Source: Dehalococcoidia bacterium
GTDB lineage: Bacteria; Chloroflexota; Dehalococcoidia; Lucifugimonadales; UBA826
Assembly: GCA_029936675.1 (NCBI GenBank)
Contig: JAPYSB010000002.1
Location: 44,184-108,183 of the forward strand
DNA length: 64,000 nucleotides
Direction: 5' to 3'
Shown: piece by piece, positions 7,995 to 17,072 of the stretch
Position numbering within the stretch: position 1 is the first letter of the stretch
How the letters are laid out: each line of letters begins with the position of its first letter
Position numbers and translations under genes: made by a program
The notes under the pieces: generated by a model
Seen by the model: the letters and a program-made list of their open reading frames with translations, nothing else
What the model was told of the DNA's origin: nothing
The model's database searches: none

Positions 7995-9245
7995 TTAATC
8001 CTGATTTCGCACCGAAGGGGAGAAGATCCAAAAAACTATTGAAATAACAACCCCAAGAGCCCCCATGAACACTAAACTTGATCGAACCGACGTGATCCCT
8101 GCCATCCAACCCACAAAAAGGCTAAAGAAGACGACCATACCCATACCAATTCGGTAAGCGCTCATCGCCCGGACCCTGTATTGGTCTTCCGCCAATGTTT
8201 GAGTTAAAACACCATTTGTCGTTCGAAATGCGGTCTGGGTAGCACCAAAAATTGCGAGGACCAAAAAAGCTGGAACTATCCACAAAGATTGACTCAATAA
8301 AAGAGTCATAATGGCACCACCAAGAGCAGAAAGAATACAAAGCATGCCCCGCCATTTTGGAAATCCAAATGCAGAAAATACAAACACCATTAGCAATCCA
8401 CCAGCTCCATTAACCGCCATCATGTAGCCGCCATAATCAACATCTCTATGAAGCACGTCTGTAGTAAACAAAGGCAACAAAAATATGACGGGATGCAAAA
8501 CAACATTTGGTGCAGCAGACAACATATAAATCAATGTCAAAGGACGCTGTTGTTTCCACAGATACTTAAACCCATCCACCATATCGGTAAACATCTGTGA
8601 AATTCCAAAACTCGTAACAAATTCTCGTTTTATGAAATAAGGAGTGGACATCGGGATTAGAGCCACTATGACCCCTAGATAGAGGAGTGCTTCAATGGTG
8701 AAATTCCAAAAAAATCCCACATTTGAAACGATGATGCCGCCAATGAATGGGCCAATCATTCTGGTACCAGGTATCGTAAGAACACTAGTAGCATATGCGT
8801 TGCTAAGAGCATGGGAGGGAACGGTATTGGCAATAAGTGCTTGGCGTATCGGCATTTTTAGTGCTTCGCAGCACCCTGCCAGCAGTGCAAATGTATACAC
8901 ATGCCACACAAGGACGGATCCTGCCCAAAGCAACAAAGCAAAGGAAAGAGCCAGCAGAACCATAAATATTTCAAGGGAAATGACCAGCTTCTTACGATTT
9001 AACCGGTCGCCTAAAACCCCACCCCAAGGGCAAATAATAATCCCAGGTAGAGCTGCGGCACCGCCTACGCCCACTACAAGCAAGGCAGAATTAGAACCAC
9101 CTTCAGTAAGGGATTTTACCAGCCATCCTAAGGTAAGTAGCTGCAGCCATTGTGCAGTATTCGCGCAAAAATTTGCCGTCCACAAATAACGATAATCAGG
9201 ATAAGCCCGCAATGAATCTAAGGTGTGTATGGTGGGTAATTTCAT
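7995..9245 (-). CDS. MFS transporter, MFS_3/EntS-like exporter type
   Basis: A 416-residue protein with about 12 membrane helices. Its N-terminus (LRAYPDYRYLWTANFCANTA) and the loop motif GGVLGDRLNRKKLV are characteristic of the MFS_3 branch, which includes enterobactin exporter EntS and macrolide exporters. Export of a small hydrophobic compound is the likely direction, but no substrate can be named. Two further members of the same branch occur in the window (17948 and 55279). It is separated by 76 nt from the upstream enolase-superfamily gene on the same strand. Confidence 0.86.
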   Translation of the reverse strand: MKLPTIHTLDSLRAYPDYRYLWTANFCANTAQWLQLLTLGWLVKSLTEGGSNSALLVVGVGGAAALPGIIICPWGGVLGDRLNRKKLVISLEIFMVLLALSFALLLWAGSVLVWHVYTFALLAGCCEALKMPIRQALIANTVPSHALSNAYATSVLTIPGTRMIGPFIGGIIVSNVGFFWNFTIEALLYLGVIVALIPMSTPYFIKREFVTSFGISQMFTDMVDGFKYLWKQQRPLTLIYMLSAAPNVVLHPVIFLLPLFTTDVLHRDVDYGGYMMAVNGAGGLLMVFVFSAFGFPKWRGMLCILSALGGAIMTLLLSQSLWIVPAFLVLAIFGATQTAFRTTNGVLTQTLAEDQYRVRAMSAYRIGMGMVVFFSLFVGWMAGITSVRSSLVFMGALGVVISIVFWIFSPSVRNQD

Positions 9246-9321
9246 ACCCGCTCAAACACGGTCAAAGGCTTTCCCAAACTAAATGATGTCTTAATTTTCA
9301 ATCGAACCTGACAGGCTTTTT

Positions 9322-10422
9322 TTATTCGGCTGTAGCTGTATATTCGTTTTTCAGCATATCCCAGTCAATCTCATATCCAAGCCCCGGTTTTGTCGGTGCA
9401 TGAACCACACCACCTTCAAATTGGATATCCTCCGCAAGTCCAAACATATTGGCCCCTGTACATGGAAAAAATTCAAAAAATTCACAGTTAGGTACTGCCA
9501 TAGTTACGTGCAAATTCGCCACGTTGTTTAATGAATTACCACCATGGTGAATCTCACATTTCATATTGAATCCTTCGGCAAGATGGCAAAGCCGAACCAT
9601 CGGGGTAATTCCTCCAGTCACGGCCACATCTCCCCTTAGTATGTCAGTTGCATACTGGGTTATCCACTGGGTCATTCCGTAATATCTTCCTGGAGCATAT
9701 TCAGTAGACATAATTGGTATGTCTAATTTATCGTGCAATTTTACATAGTTATAAATATCTTCTTCTACCAAAGGATCCTCGTACCAATAGAAATTCAGTT
9801 CTTCAATGGCCCTCCCTACTCTCATTGCATCTTCATATTGGTAGGCCCACATTGAGTCCAACATGAGTTTCATATCACCTCCCACCGCTTCCCGCACTGC
9901 CTGCGATATTTCAATATCGTAAGCAGGATTCCCATGTGGATGGATCTTGTGTGCAGTCCAACCCATCTCCTTAAATTTGATTGCTTCTTCCGCATATTCT
10001 TCTTTTGTGTCGTGAAATGCGGTACTAGAGTAAACAGGAACCAATTCTTTACAAGTACCTAATAATCGATGTATTGGCTGCTGGGCTATTTTCCCATTTA
10101 TATCCCACAGGCAAATATCGATAGCCCCAATAACATTCGTGGACACAGACCGATTCATTTTCCACATATCCCACCAGATAGCACCGATATCCTGAGGATT
10201 CCGACCCATGATCAATGGTTTGATAAATTCTATTAATGCTGGAGCAAAATGGTCCGCCCCAACCCGTGAAGAACCCAAAAACGAATTGCCACTTATACCT
10301 TCATCTGTCTCGACAGTAACGATCCCAAGTTGGCGTGTGTTGCCAAATGAGGTGCCCACACCAGTTTTCCAAGCTTCTGTGGTCCAATTGAACATTTCAA
10401 CTTTAACATTCGTTATTTTCAT
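9322..10422 (-). CDS. Enolase-superfamily dehydratase/racemase, KxH type
   Basis: A 366-residue member of the mandelate racemase/muconate lactonizing group. In the barrel, AHKIHPHG gives K-x-H where the first paralogue has K-x-K; metal ligands are seen in MLDSMWAYQ, WYEDPLVEED and MSTEYAPG, and the opposite base in EIHHGGNS. The changed second residue of the KxK position predicts different stereochemistry or substrate from the enzymes at 3287 and 45276. It has its own start after about 110 nt of intergenic DNA and is followed on the same strand by an MFS_3 transporter. Confidence 0.86.
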   Translation of the reverse strand: MKITNVKVEMFNWTTEAWKTGVGTSFGNTRQLGIVTVETDEGISGNSFLGSSRVGADHFAPALIEFIKPLIMGRNPQDIGAIWWDMWKMNRSVSTNVIGAIDICLWDINGKIAQQPIHRLLGTCKELVPVYSSTAFHDTKEEYAEEAIKFKEMGWTAHKIHPHGNPAYDIEISQAVREAVGGDMKLMLDSMWAYQYEDAMRVGRAIEELNFYWYEDPLVEEDIYNYVKLHDKLDIPIMSTEYAPGRYYGMTQWITQYATDILRGDVAVTGGITPMVRLCHLAEGFNMKCEIHHGGNSLNNVANLHVTMAVPNCEFFEFFPCTGANMFGLAEDIQFEGGVVHAPTKPGLGYEIDWDMLKNEYTATAE

Positions 10423-10548
10423 AATATGCCTTTCGCATCTGGATTAGCAGTGTGTATTTCACCTAGGATAATATCAGCGTGATGAGAAATCGTACAGGAT
10501 GATAGAAGAATCTAAGAATTGCTATGACCTAATTTAATGGAGGACAAA

Positions 10549-11217
10549 GTGGATGCAAGATTAATTCCATTGCCTAATGCAAAACATTTTAGTAATAAAG
10601 AGATGGAATCTAGATCTGAAGAATTCTATATGCACATCAGACAGCGTCGAACTGTGCGAGATTTTTCTTCGGAAGGAGTATCCAGGTCCATAATCGATAA
10701 TTGCATTTTAGCCGCGGGAACAGCTCCAAGCGGAGCAAATATGCAACCTTGGCATTTCGCTGTTTCGGGTCAGGGGGAGGCTCGTAAAATCATTCGGGAA
10801 GAAGCTGAGAAAGAAGAACGGGACTTCTATCAAACAAAAGCGTCCCCAGAATGGCTAAAGGCTTTGGAACCGTTGGGGACAGACGCCAATAAATCTTTTC
10901 TAGAGACCGCACCATTCCTGATTGCCATATTTGTTAAAAGTTACGGGATATTGCCGAACGGTTCCCGGGTAAAACACTATTACGCAACAGAATCGGTAGG
11001 TATAGCGACTGGCATTCTAATAACCGCCCTGCATAATGCAGGGTTGTCCACTCTTACGCATACTCCCAGCCCAATGGGGTTTCTAAACAAAATATTCAAG
11101 CGACCAAAAAACGAACGCCCATTCTTACTCCTTGTGGCAGGCTACGCAGAAAAAGGAGCTCAAGTCCCGGATATCCAAAAGATGTCACTTGGAGAGATTT
11201 CATCCAACATAATTTGA
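10549..11217 (+). CDS. Iodotyrosine deiodinase-like nitroreductase
   Basis: An FMN-dependent nitroreductase-fold protein with the specific marks of the iodotyrosine deiodinase (IYD) branch: RRTVRDFS, AAGTAPSGANMQPWHF for FMN binding, then the lid motif Glu-x3-Tyr-x20-Lys (EERDFY ... DANK), which binds the zwitterion of halotyrosine in characterised enzymes, and LHNAGLSTLTHTPSPMGFL. A reductive dehalogenase for halotyrosines is therefore the best call; other reductions by this fold remain possible. The GTG at 10549 follows GGAGG by 5 nt and is preferred to the ATG at 10537, which overlaps that ribosome site. The protein has 222 residues and no membrane anchor, unlike animal IYD. It stands alone between an enolase and an amidase. 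Confidence 0.82.
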   Translation: MDARLIPLPNAKHFSNKEMESRSEEFYMHIRQRRTVRDFSSEGVSRSIIDNCILAAGTAPSGANMQPWHFAVSGQGEARKIIREEAEKEERDFYQTKASPEWLKALEPLGTDANKSFLETAPFLIAIFVKSYGILPNGSRVKHYYATESVGIATGILITALHNAGLSTLTHTPSPMGFLNKIFKRPKNERPFLLLVAGYAEKGAQVPDIQKMSLGEISSNII

Positions 11218-11221
11218 AACA

Positions 11222-12640
11222 TTAAGGGCAGACAGAAGGGATTGATTTCCAAAACCCAGTGGCGTCTTCGAAAGCTTTAGCAAGTTGTAAGACCCCAAAT
11301 TCATCCCTATATCTCCCAACGATCTGAACTCCAACTGGAAGGCCTTCAGGGGTAAATCCACAAGGAACCGAAATCGCAGGATGTCCCGTGGCTGTTATGT
11401 AATAACAGGATTTCATCCAAGCAATAAAGTTTTCCATTTCCACACCGTTTATCTCAGAAACCCATCTTTGCTCAATATTAAAAGGGGGTCTTTGGCTCAC
11501 AGGACATATAAGAAATTCATGTTCATCCATAAATTGGTTCATGCGTTGGAACAATTCCATTCTTTTGGCTTCGGCCCATCCTACATCTGGTCCAGATAAT
11601 TTGACCCCCTGCTCAATATCCCAAATCATTGTATCTTTCAATTTATCTCTGTTGTTCCTTAGAGTATCTCCCTGATTTATTTCCCTTCCCCAACCCCGCC
11701 AAATCAAAAACTGCTCGTTTACATCCGAAAAATCTGGCTCCGTTTCCTCAATTAAGCATCCTATATCTTTAAAAACTGACCTCTGAGATTCAATTACAGC
11801 GGTGGTTCGGGGATCAATTGGTAATCCTCCCAAATCTTGGCTCCATGCAATTTTCACATTCTTAAAATCTCTGTCCAGCGATTCCAAAAAAACTTCACCC
11901 TTTTCACTTATTGATATCGGAACCCTAGAATCAGGCCCGGCTATAGCTGCCAGAAAAAGGGCACAGTCAGAAACAGTTCGGGCCATAGGACCTTGTACTG
12001 ATATTGGACTCCAACCCACCTTAGATGGATAAGTAGGAACTCGGCCAGGAGATGTTCTAAATCCGACAACATTACAAAAATTTGCTGGGTTACGTAGAGA
12101 CCCTCCAGTATCACTTCCATCAGCAATCGGGACCATTCTAGTAGCGAGGGCTACAGCTGCACCGCCGCTACTGCCGCCGCAGGTTGTGCTGGTGTCATAA
12201 GGATTCAGCGTTTCTCCAAAAACCTCATTGTAAGTTTGAGATCCCGCTCCAAACTCTGGCGTGTTGGTCTTGCCAATTGTGATAGCCCCAGCCTTCTGCA
12301 TCCTCTCCACTATTAATGCGCTGTAGTCAGGTATGTAGTCAGCATACAGAGGTGAACCGTATGTTGTCCGAATACCTTTAGTCGGAACCAAATCCTTATG
12401 GGCGGTAGGAAGTCCGTGTAATATCCCTAAATTTTCTCCTTTGGCAATTGCTTCATCTGCGAGTCTGGCCCCATCAATTCCTAGCTCGGGATGAAGAGTA
12501 ACAATGGCGTTGACCTTAGGATTCACAGAATTTATTTGACTTAAGTGGGCATCCATCACCTCTGATGCTGAAATGCCCTTATTTTTAATTAATCTAACCA
12601 TTTCAGTGGCTGTCATATTAACTATTTCCGATTTAGACAT
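11222..12640 (-). CDS. Amidase-signature family hydrolase
   Basis: A 472-residue amidase-signature enzyme with the complete Ser-cisSer-Lys triad: Lys in HKDLVPTKG (about 82), Ser in CGGSSGGAAVALA (about 155) and the nucleophilic Ser in DTGGSLRNPANF (about 180). These enzymes hydrolyse carboxamides, from simple amides to acyl amides and carbamates. The family member GatA is unlikely because no gatB/gatC is near and the C-terminus differs. It ends 5 nt after the convergent deiodinase-like gene and follows an MFS carrier by 16 nt on the same strand, suggesting uptake and hydrolysis of one amide. Confidence 0.88.
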   Translation of the reverse strand: MSKSEIVNMTATEMVRLIKNKGISASEVMDAHLSQINSVNPKVNAIVTLHPELGIDGARLADEAIAKGENLGILHGLPTAHKDLVPTKGIRTTYGSPLYADYIPDYSALIVERMQKAGAITIGKTNTPEFGAGSQTYNEVFGETLNPYDTSTTCGGSSGGAAVALATRMVPIADGSDTGGSLRNPANFCNVVGFRTSPGRVPTYPSKVGWSPISVQGPMARTVSDCALFLAAIAGPDSRVPISISEKGEVFLESLDRDFKNVKIAWSQDLGGLPIDPRTTAVIESQRSVFKDIGCLIEETEPDFSDVNEQFLIWRGWGREINQGDTLRNNRDKLKDTMIWDIEQGVKLSGPDVGWAEAKRMELFQRMNQFMDEHEFLICPVSQRPPFNIEQRWVSEINGVEMENFIAWMKSCYYITATGHPAISVPCGFTPEGLPVGVQIVGRYRDEFGVLQLAKAFEDATGFWKSIPSVCP

Positions 12641-12656
12641 ATAAATAACTCCATTC

Positions 12657-13976
12657 TCATGTGGCGATTTTCAAATTTTGTTCAAATTCCTCTTCCGCCT
12701 TTCGCCAATCCGGTATCAATAGTTTGGCAGGATTCTCTAGCAAAAGAATACTCACCGCGCCTGCGAAACTAGCTACCACACTAATAGCGAATGCGGCATT
12801 ATAGGAATCAAAAATATCAAAGACTGGGCCTCCAACCCAACCTCCCAACGCCATGCCTATGCCGGCTCCCAGCATTTGAAACCCATGGGCTCCTCCCATA
12901 GGTGCATGCCCGAAATATTTCCTATTAAGAATTGGGAATCCTCCAGTTTCGCCCCCGTATCCAACCCCAAAACTGACAGCAAATATTAAGAAAACCCCAT
13001 CCATCGATGAGAATATCAAAAGTAATACTGGTGCTCCCTGCAAGATGTAAAAAACAGTCATTACAGTTCGCACGCCCAGCCTTTCACATAAAACCGGAGT
13101 TGTTAACCTGGTGACTATGCTGACTGCCGAAAACAATGTGAAAATTAGCGAAGCATCTATTGCACTCATACCTTTACTAGTGGCCATTGGGATTATCCAA
13201 ATCAAGATCACTGCATGCCCCACGCAACCAAGGAAATGAATAGAGCTCATATTCCAATAAGCTGCGGTTTTCTTCATATGTCCCTTGAACTCATCAAGAA
13301 GAATAGCAGGAGGTAGTTTGTCACTAAATGGTGGATCATTTTTTAAAGTACCATACGCCAGAGCTCCTACATCTGCGGGTCTGTTTTTGAATACAGAAAC
13401 CAAGGCCAGCATCATTAATGTGGAAGCAATTCCTATGGAAACAAAAGCGAAAGTCCAACCAAATGTCTGAATCATAAAAGCTACAAGAGGGGTAGCCAAG
13501 GCAGGACCTACTCCCCAGGAAGCCATAATGAGGCCCATCGCCAAACCTAGATGCCTTCTGAACCAAATCATAGCTGCGGGTATGAGTGGTACAAGAAAAA
13601 TTGCCTGAGCAATACCGAGTATGACCCCGTATGTAAGCCAAAATTGCCACAGATCTTTTACAAAAGCGGTAGCCAACATACCAATTAAATAAACAAAGAT
13701 TCCGACAAGCATCGATTTTTTTGCCCCAAACCTATCACCCAGGTTGCCTGCCCACGGAGCCACAACAGCTGACACCATGCTACAAATTGCATAGGCGAAT
13801 CCTATACCACCCTGACTCCATCCAAATTGAGCCTGCAATGGATCGATGAACACCCCAAAAGCCATTCTGATAGATGAGCCAACTATCTGCATCCCGGCAA
13901 TAATCACAACTATTACCCATGCATAATGCCAGTAGAATGTATTGGAACCAGGACCCTTAATAATTGTTTTTAGCAT
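12657..13976 (-). CDS. MFS transporter (organic-anion type), operon with amidase
   Basis: A 439-residue carrier with 12 helices; the segment FGVFIDPLQAQFGWSQGGIG and the loop PWAGNLGDRFGAKKSM place it in the MCT/OFA-like part of the superfamily. It lies 16 nt upstream of the amidase gene and 21 nt downstream of a small membrane-protein ORF on the same strand, so the three could be one transcript. The substrate is unknown; an amide or its carboxylate product would fit the neighbour. Confidence 0.86.
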   Translation of the reverse strand: MLKTIIKGPGSNTFYWHYAWVIVVIIAGMQIVGSSIRMAFGVFIDPLQAQFGWSQGGIGFAYAICSMVSAVVAPWAGNLGDRFGAKKSMLVGIFVYLIGMLATAFVKDLWQFWLTYGVILGIAQAIFLVPLIPAAMIWFRRHLGLAMGLIMASWGVGPALATPLVAFMIQTFGWTFAFVSIGIASTLMMLALVSVFKNRPADVGALAYGTLKNDPPFSDKLPPAILLDEFKGHMKKTAAYWNMSSIHFLGCVGHAVILIWIIPMATSKGMSAIDASLIFTLFSAVSIVTRLTTPVLCERLGVRTVMTVFYILQGAPVLLLIFSSMDGVFLIFAVSFGVGYGGETGGFPILNRKYFGHAPMGGAHGFQMLGAGIGMALGGWVGGPVFDIFDSYNAAFAISVVASFAGAVSILLLENPAKLLIPDWRKAEEEFEQNLKIAT

Positions 13977-13997
13977 TTAAGTGAAAATTCTCCAGTC

Positions 13998-14198
13998 TTA
14001 ATGAAGCGGGCACATCCACAGTGCCACCGATTCCCAGGCATAAATTTCAGTTTGTGTCGATTCTATCAGGGCATCATTACGGTTTTCTATTCGGGTAGAA
14101 GCAGACATCGCAACAACATAAACGACAAACAATATTGCAGTAATTGCGACTATTACAAACTGCAAAGGCATCCCTAAGATAAAAGTATTTCTTATCAA
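13998..14198 (-). CDS. Possible small single-pass membrane protein
   Basis: A 66-residue ORF with one clear hydrophobic helix (FVIVAITAILFVVYVVAMSA) and a hydrophilic tail. The track start is a TTG without a good ribosome site; an internal ATG nine codons later also lacks ideal spacing. It is 21 nt upstream of an MFS gene on the same strand and may be an accessory subunit. I recognise no family, and the call rests only on the helix, the position and the lack of competing genes. Confidence 0.45.
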   Translation of the reverse strand: MIRNTFILGMPLQFVIVAITAILFVVYVVAMSASTRIENRNDALIESTQTEIYAWESVALWMCPLH

Positions 14199-14390
14199 TT
14201 GGTCACTATATTTAAGAAAGAATGGAAGGCAGTTTCATGAAATTTATGTGAGGATTATATTCCGTAACTGTCCCCCATGACTAGGTTAAAAATGGTGTGT
14301 TTACAGTCTTAATTTGAAACAGATGAACTGTAGGTAATCTTTCTGATAACCTACCGATACCATAGAAAGATAAATATCATGGAGGATGCG

Positions 14391-15182
14391 ATGCTTAGGC
14401 CTAACTTAATCAGACAAAAATTAAATGCGGAGGAACCCACCCTTAGTACCCATATACACAGTGTGTGGCCCGCAGAAATAGAAGCCATCGGGCATGCAGG
14501 CATATATGACTATGTTGAATTCGTGGCCGAGTATGGACCATCAGATTTACACGACCTTGACAACATGTGCCGAACATCCGAACTCTACAATCTTGGAAGC
14601 ATGATTAAGATAGATCAAAGCCTTATGCCTTTCCTTGCTCAACGAGGAATAGGATCTGGTTACGAAAGTGTGCTATTTACAGACGTACGAAACATAGAAG
14701 AAGTCAGGGAATGCATCAAATCAGCCAGGCCCGACCACCCTGATCATGGAGGCCTCTATGGTGTTGCCACCAGGAGAAATTCCTACATGGGATATGGCGG
14801 TACCCAAGAGTATGTAGATATGCTTGGGGACGTGGTATTAGCCTTCATGATTGAAAAAAAAGGCGCTGTCGACAATCTCGAAGAAATTTTATCTGAGCCA
14901 GGTGTGGAGATGATCCAATGGGGCGGTGCAGATTTTTCAATGAACATAGGTAAACCAAGACAAATGAACGACCCGGAAGTACAAGCGGCAAAAAAGAAGA
15001 CTTTTGAATTAGGAATAAAAATGGGAGTTCCTCCAAGGGCTGAAATACAATCGGCCGACGAAATGAAAGAGTATCTAGATATGGGAGTAAGAGATTTCTC
15101 GCTAGGTACAGACATATCAATACTTTACTCATTTTGGAAGAACGAAGGAGAGAAAGTACTAAGGGCAATGCAGGGAGAGTAG
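14391..15182 (+). CDS. HpcH/HpaI-type aldolase (2-keto-3-deoxy acid aldolase-like)
   Basis: A 263-residue TIM-barrel protein of the HpcH/HpaI aldolase/citrate lyase group. Recognisable are THIHSVWPAEIEAIGHAGI at the N-terminus, GYGGTQEY in the middle and, near the end, GVRDFSLGTDISILYSFW. Family members cleave 2-keto-3-deoxy acids to pyruvate plus an aldehyde using a divalent metal. The usual central Glu-x-Gly-D pattern is diverged, so activity is less certain than for the paralogue at 24741. The second ATG (14391) sits 5 nt after GGAGG and is preferred to 14379, whose ATG overlaps that site. Confidence 0.78.
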   Translation: MLRPNLIRQKLNAEEPTLSTHIHSVWPAEIEAIGHAGIYDYVEFVAEYGPSDLHDLDNMCRTSELYNLGSMIKIDQSLMPFLAQRGIGSGYESVLFTDVRNIEEVRECIKSARPDHPDHGGLYGVATRRNSYMGYGGTQEYVDMLGDVVLAFMIEKKGAVDNLEEILSEPGVEMIQWGGADFSMNIGKPRQMNDPEVQAAKKKTFELGIKMGVPPRAEIQSADEMKEYLDMGVRDFSLGTDISILYSFWKNEGEKVLRAMQGE

Positions 15183-15267
15183 GTGTCAATAATTGAACCC
15201 TATGAAACGATGAGTTTTAAGTTTAAATAGCTGCAAATACCCCCAAAGAAACTAAAGGAGTACGTAA

Positions 15268-16023
15268 ATGTATACAACAGAACAATACGAAGGGATCATC
15301 GCTGAGACTATCACTATCAATGGAACGGGCGGCGACGCAATTCACACCTACCTTGCAAGGCCTATGGGGCCGGGGCCGTTCCCTGCAGTAGTTCTAGCTC
15401 ATCATTTACCAGGATGGGATGAACTGTATCGTGAATTTACCCGCAAACTAGCACATCATGGGTACCTTGCGATTTCCCCAGACCTGTATTGCAGAGAGGC
15501 ACACGGTACCCCCGAAGATGTTGCAGCTGCCGTCAGGGCAGATGGTGGAGTTTCAGACGATCAAGTGATAGGGGATCTAGAAGCCGCAGCTAAGTACATT
15601 AGATCGCTGCCAAGTTCAAATGGCAAAGTGGGAATATTCGGAACATGCTCCGGCGGTAGGCACGTATTTCTAGCTGGATGTAGACTCGACTGTTTCGATG
15701 CCATAGTGGAATGCTGGGGCGGAAACGTGATTATGTCTGACGACCAACTTACCGACAAACAACCTGTATCTCCAAATTCATATACAAAAGATTTGAATGC
15801 ACCGCTACTAGGACTTTTCGGAGATCTAGACCAAAGCCCTACCCCTGAACAAGTTAATCAACATGAAGAAGAGTTGAAGGCAGCAGGAAAGGACATCGAA
15901 TTTCATAGGTATCCTGAAGCAGGCCATGGTTTCTTTTATTTTGACCGACCTATTTACCATCAAAGTTCTGCAGTTGACGGGTGGAGCAAAATGTTAACGT
16001 TCCTGGGTAAAAAATTAGCTTAA
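15268..16023 (+). CDS. Dienelactone hydrolase family protein
   Basis: A 251-residue alpha/beta hydrolase with the Cys-His-Asp set of dienelactone hydrolases: nucleophile elbow GTCSGG (about 130), Asp in FGDLDQSP (about 190) and His in EAGHGFFYFDRP (about 222). These enzymes open dienelactones in chlorocatechol breakdown, but the broad family also hydrolyses other esters and lactones. An AAAGGAG ribosome site lies 5-8 nt before the ATG. The DUF6295-like gene follows after 16 nt and is probably cotranscribed. Confidence 0.87.
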   Translation: MYTTEQYEGIIAETITINGTGGDAIHTYLARPMGPGPFPAVVLAHHLPGWDELYREFTRKLAHHGYLAISPDLYCREAHGTPEDVAAAVRADGGVSDDQVIGDLEAAAKYIRSLPSSNGKVGIFGTCSGGRHVFLAGCRLDCFDAIVECWGGNVIMSDDQLTDKQPVSPNSYTKDLNAPLLGLFGDLDQSPTPEQVNQHEEELKAAGKDIEFHRYPEAGHGFFYFDRPIYHQSSAVDGWSKMLTFLGKKLA

Positions 16024-16039
16024 AAGGGAAAGATACGCT

Positions 16040-16318
16040 ATGTGCACAATGATATGTGAAAGAGCTGAGATGGAAGGAAGCGCCAAAGGCAGGGATGGCT
16101 GGTTTCCATTAGAAATGGCAAACGTATCCTATGATCATCCTTTTAATGCCCCTTGGGAGTATGGATTGAATATAGATTTTGTTAACCAATCTCAGGGAGT
16201 TGGATCGAGAGTCGCTGTGGAATTAAGTCCCCAGTCGGCAAAAAGGCTTGCTGAAACCATAATGGAGGCACTTAAGAGGGGAGAAGCTGACCCACAAATC
16301 AAAGTTTCGATTCTATAG
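16040..16318 (+). CDS. DUF6295-like small protein
   Basis: A 92-residue protein that resembles, from memory of the family, the DUF6295 group: it begins MCTMICERAEMEGSAKGRDG, has the conserved core YDHPFNAPWEY and LNIDFVN, and ends with a helix that reads SPQSAKRLAETIMEALK. Function is unknown. The conserved Cys and His residues could bind a metal. It follows the dienelactone hydrolase by 16 nt, with a GGGAAAG stretch before the start, so a role with that hydrolase is likely. Confidence 0.7.
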   Translation: MCTMICERAEMEGSAKGRDGWFPLEMANVSYDHPFNAPWEYGLNIDFVNQSQGVGSRVAVELSPQSAKRLAETIMEALKRGEADPQIKVSIL

Positions 16319-16328
16319 TAAGCAATTT

Positions 16329-16724
16329 CTATTTGGAAGTTGGACGCGTCAATATATACAACGTACCTATAACGGCAAGAGAGATGACTGTAGCTTTAAA
16401 TATCCAACCATAAGGCGTTATAGGAGATATTGATACTGCTGAAAAAAACCATATACAGCTAACAGAGATTATTTTGGCTCTTTTAGGCATAGCGCCCGTT
16501 TCCATAAATTGTTTTACCTGGCTTCCAAATAGCCGGTGTTCTGTAACCCAGCGATACATTTTCTCGTTTGACCGCATGAAACAGACCGCAGAAAGAATAA
16601 GAAAAACTGTGCCAGGCAACCCGGGAAGAAAATATCCAGCTATTCCTATTCCCAAAAACATCAAACCGAGGAAATAAAGAATTATCTTCTTAAATTTAAT
16701 AAACAGAACAGTCGAACTCCTCAT
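16329..16724 (-). CDS. YbaN-family (DUF454) membrane protein
   Basis: A 131-residue inner-membrane protein with the DUF454 signature: GYFLPGLPGTVFLILSAVCF (helix and Pro-Gly motif, about 31-50) followed by the amphipathic segment HRLFGSQVKQF and two further helices. E. coli YbaN has this architecture; no biochemical role is established. It converges on the DUF6295-like gene 10 nt away and has no evident operon partner. Confidence 0.85.
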   Translation of the reverse strand: MRSSTVLFIKFKKIILYFLGLMFLGIGIAGYFLPGLPGTVFLILSAVCFMRSNEKMYRWVTEHRLFGSQVKQFMETGAMPKRAKIISVSCIWFFSAVSISPITPYGWIFKATVISLAVIGTLYILTRPTSK

Positions 16725-17072
16725 GGTATCTTACTCAAACAGCCTACCACGAATCATTACAGCTCGAAACAACTCTAAATAAACTCCAAAATAGTAGTTT
16801 ACCCATCATTTAATTCAAACTGCTTAGAGGCTTTGGAAGAGTTATTCAGCCGAGATCAAGAATATTTCACGGCGATCGGTGGAGACCAATTGTCTTTGGC
16901 CTAATCTCTTAATGTTTCAGCCAATCAGGTGTCAGGATTCGCAGAATTTATGGCAGACCAAATGAACTAACTTCTTACGCCCATTTTTAGTGAGGGATTA
17001 AGTGATTTTTCCAATATATCAACCTAATTTTTAGAATTTATAAATACTAATACTCTCAATAGGAGCGAATTA
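16725..17072. other. 348-nt intergenic gap with a short gene-like remnant
   Basis: No complete gene is visible. On the plus strand a stretch at about 16795-16905 reads LEALEELFSRDQEYFTAIGG without a usable start codon and ends at a TAA; it looks protein-like and may be the remains of a degraded gene. The last 60 nt are AT-rich and contain the ribosome site (ATAGGAG) of the SDR gene. Confidence 0.4.
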
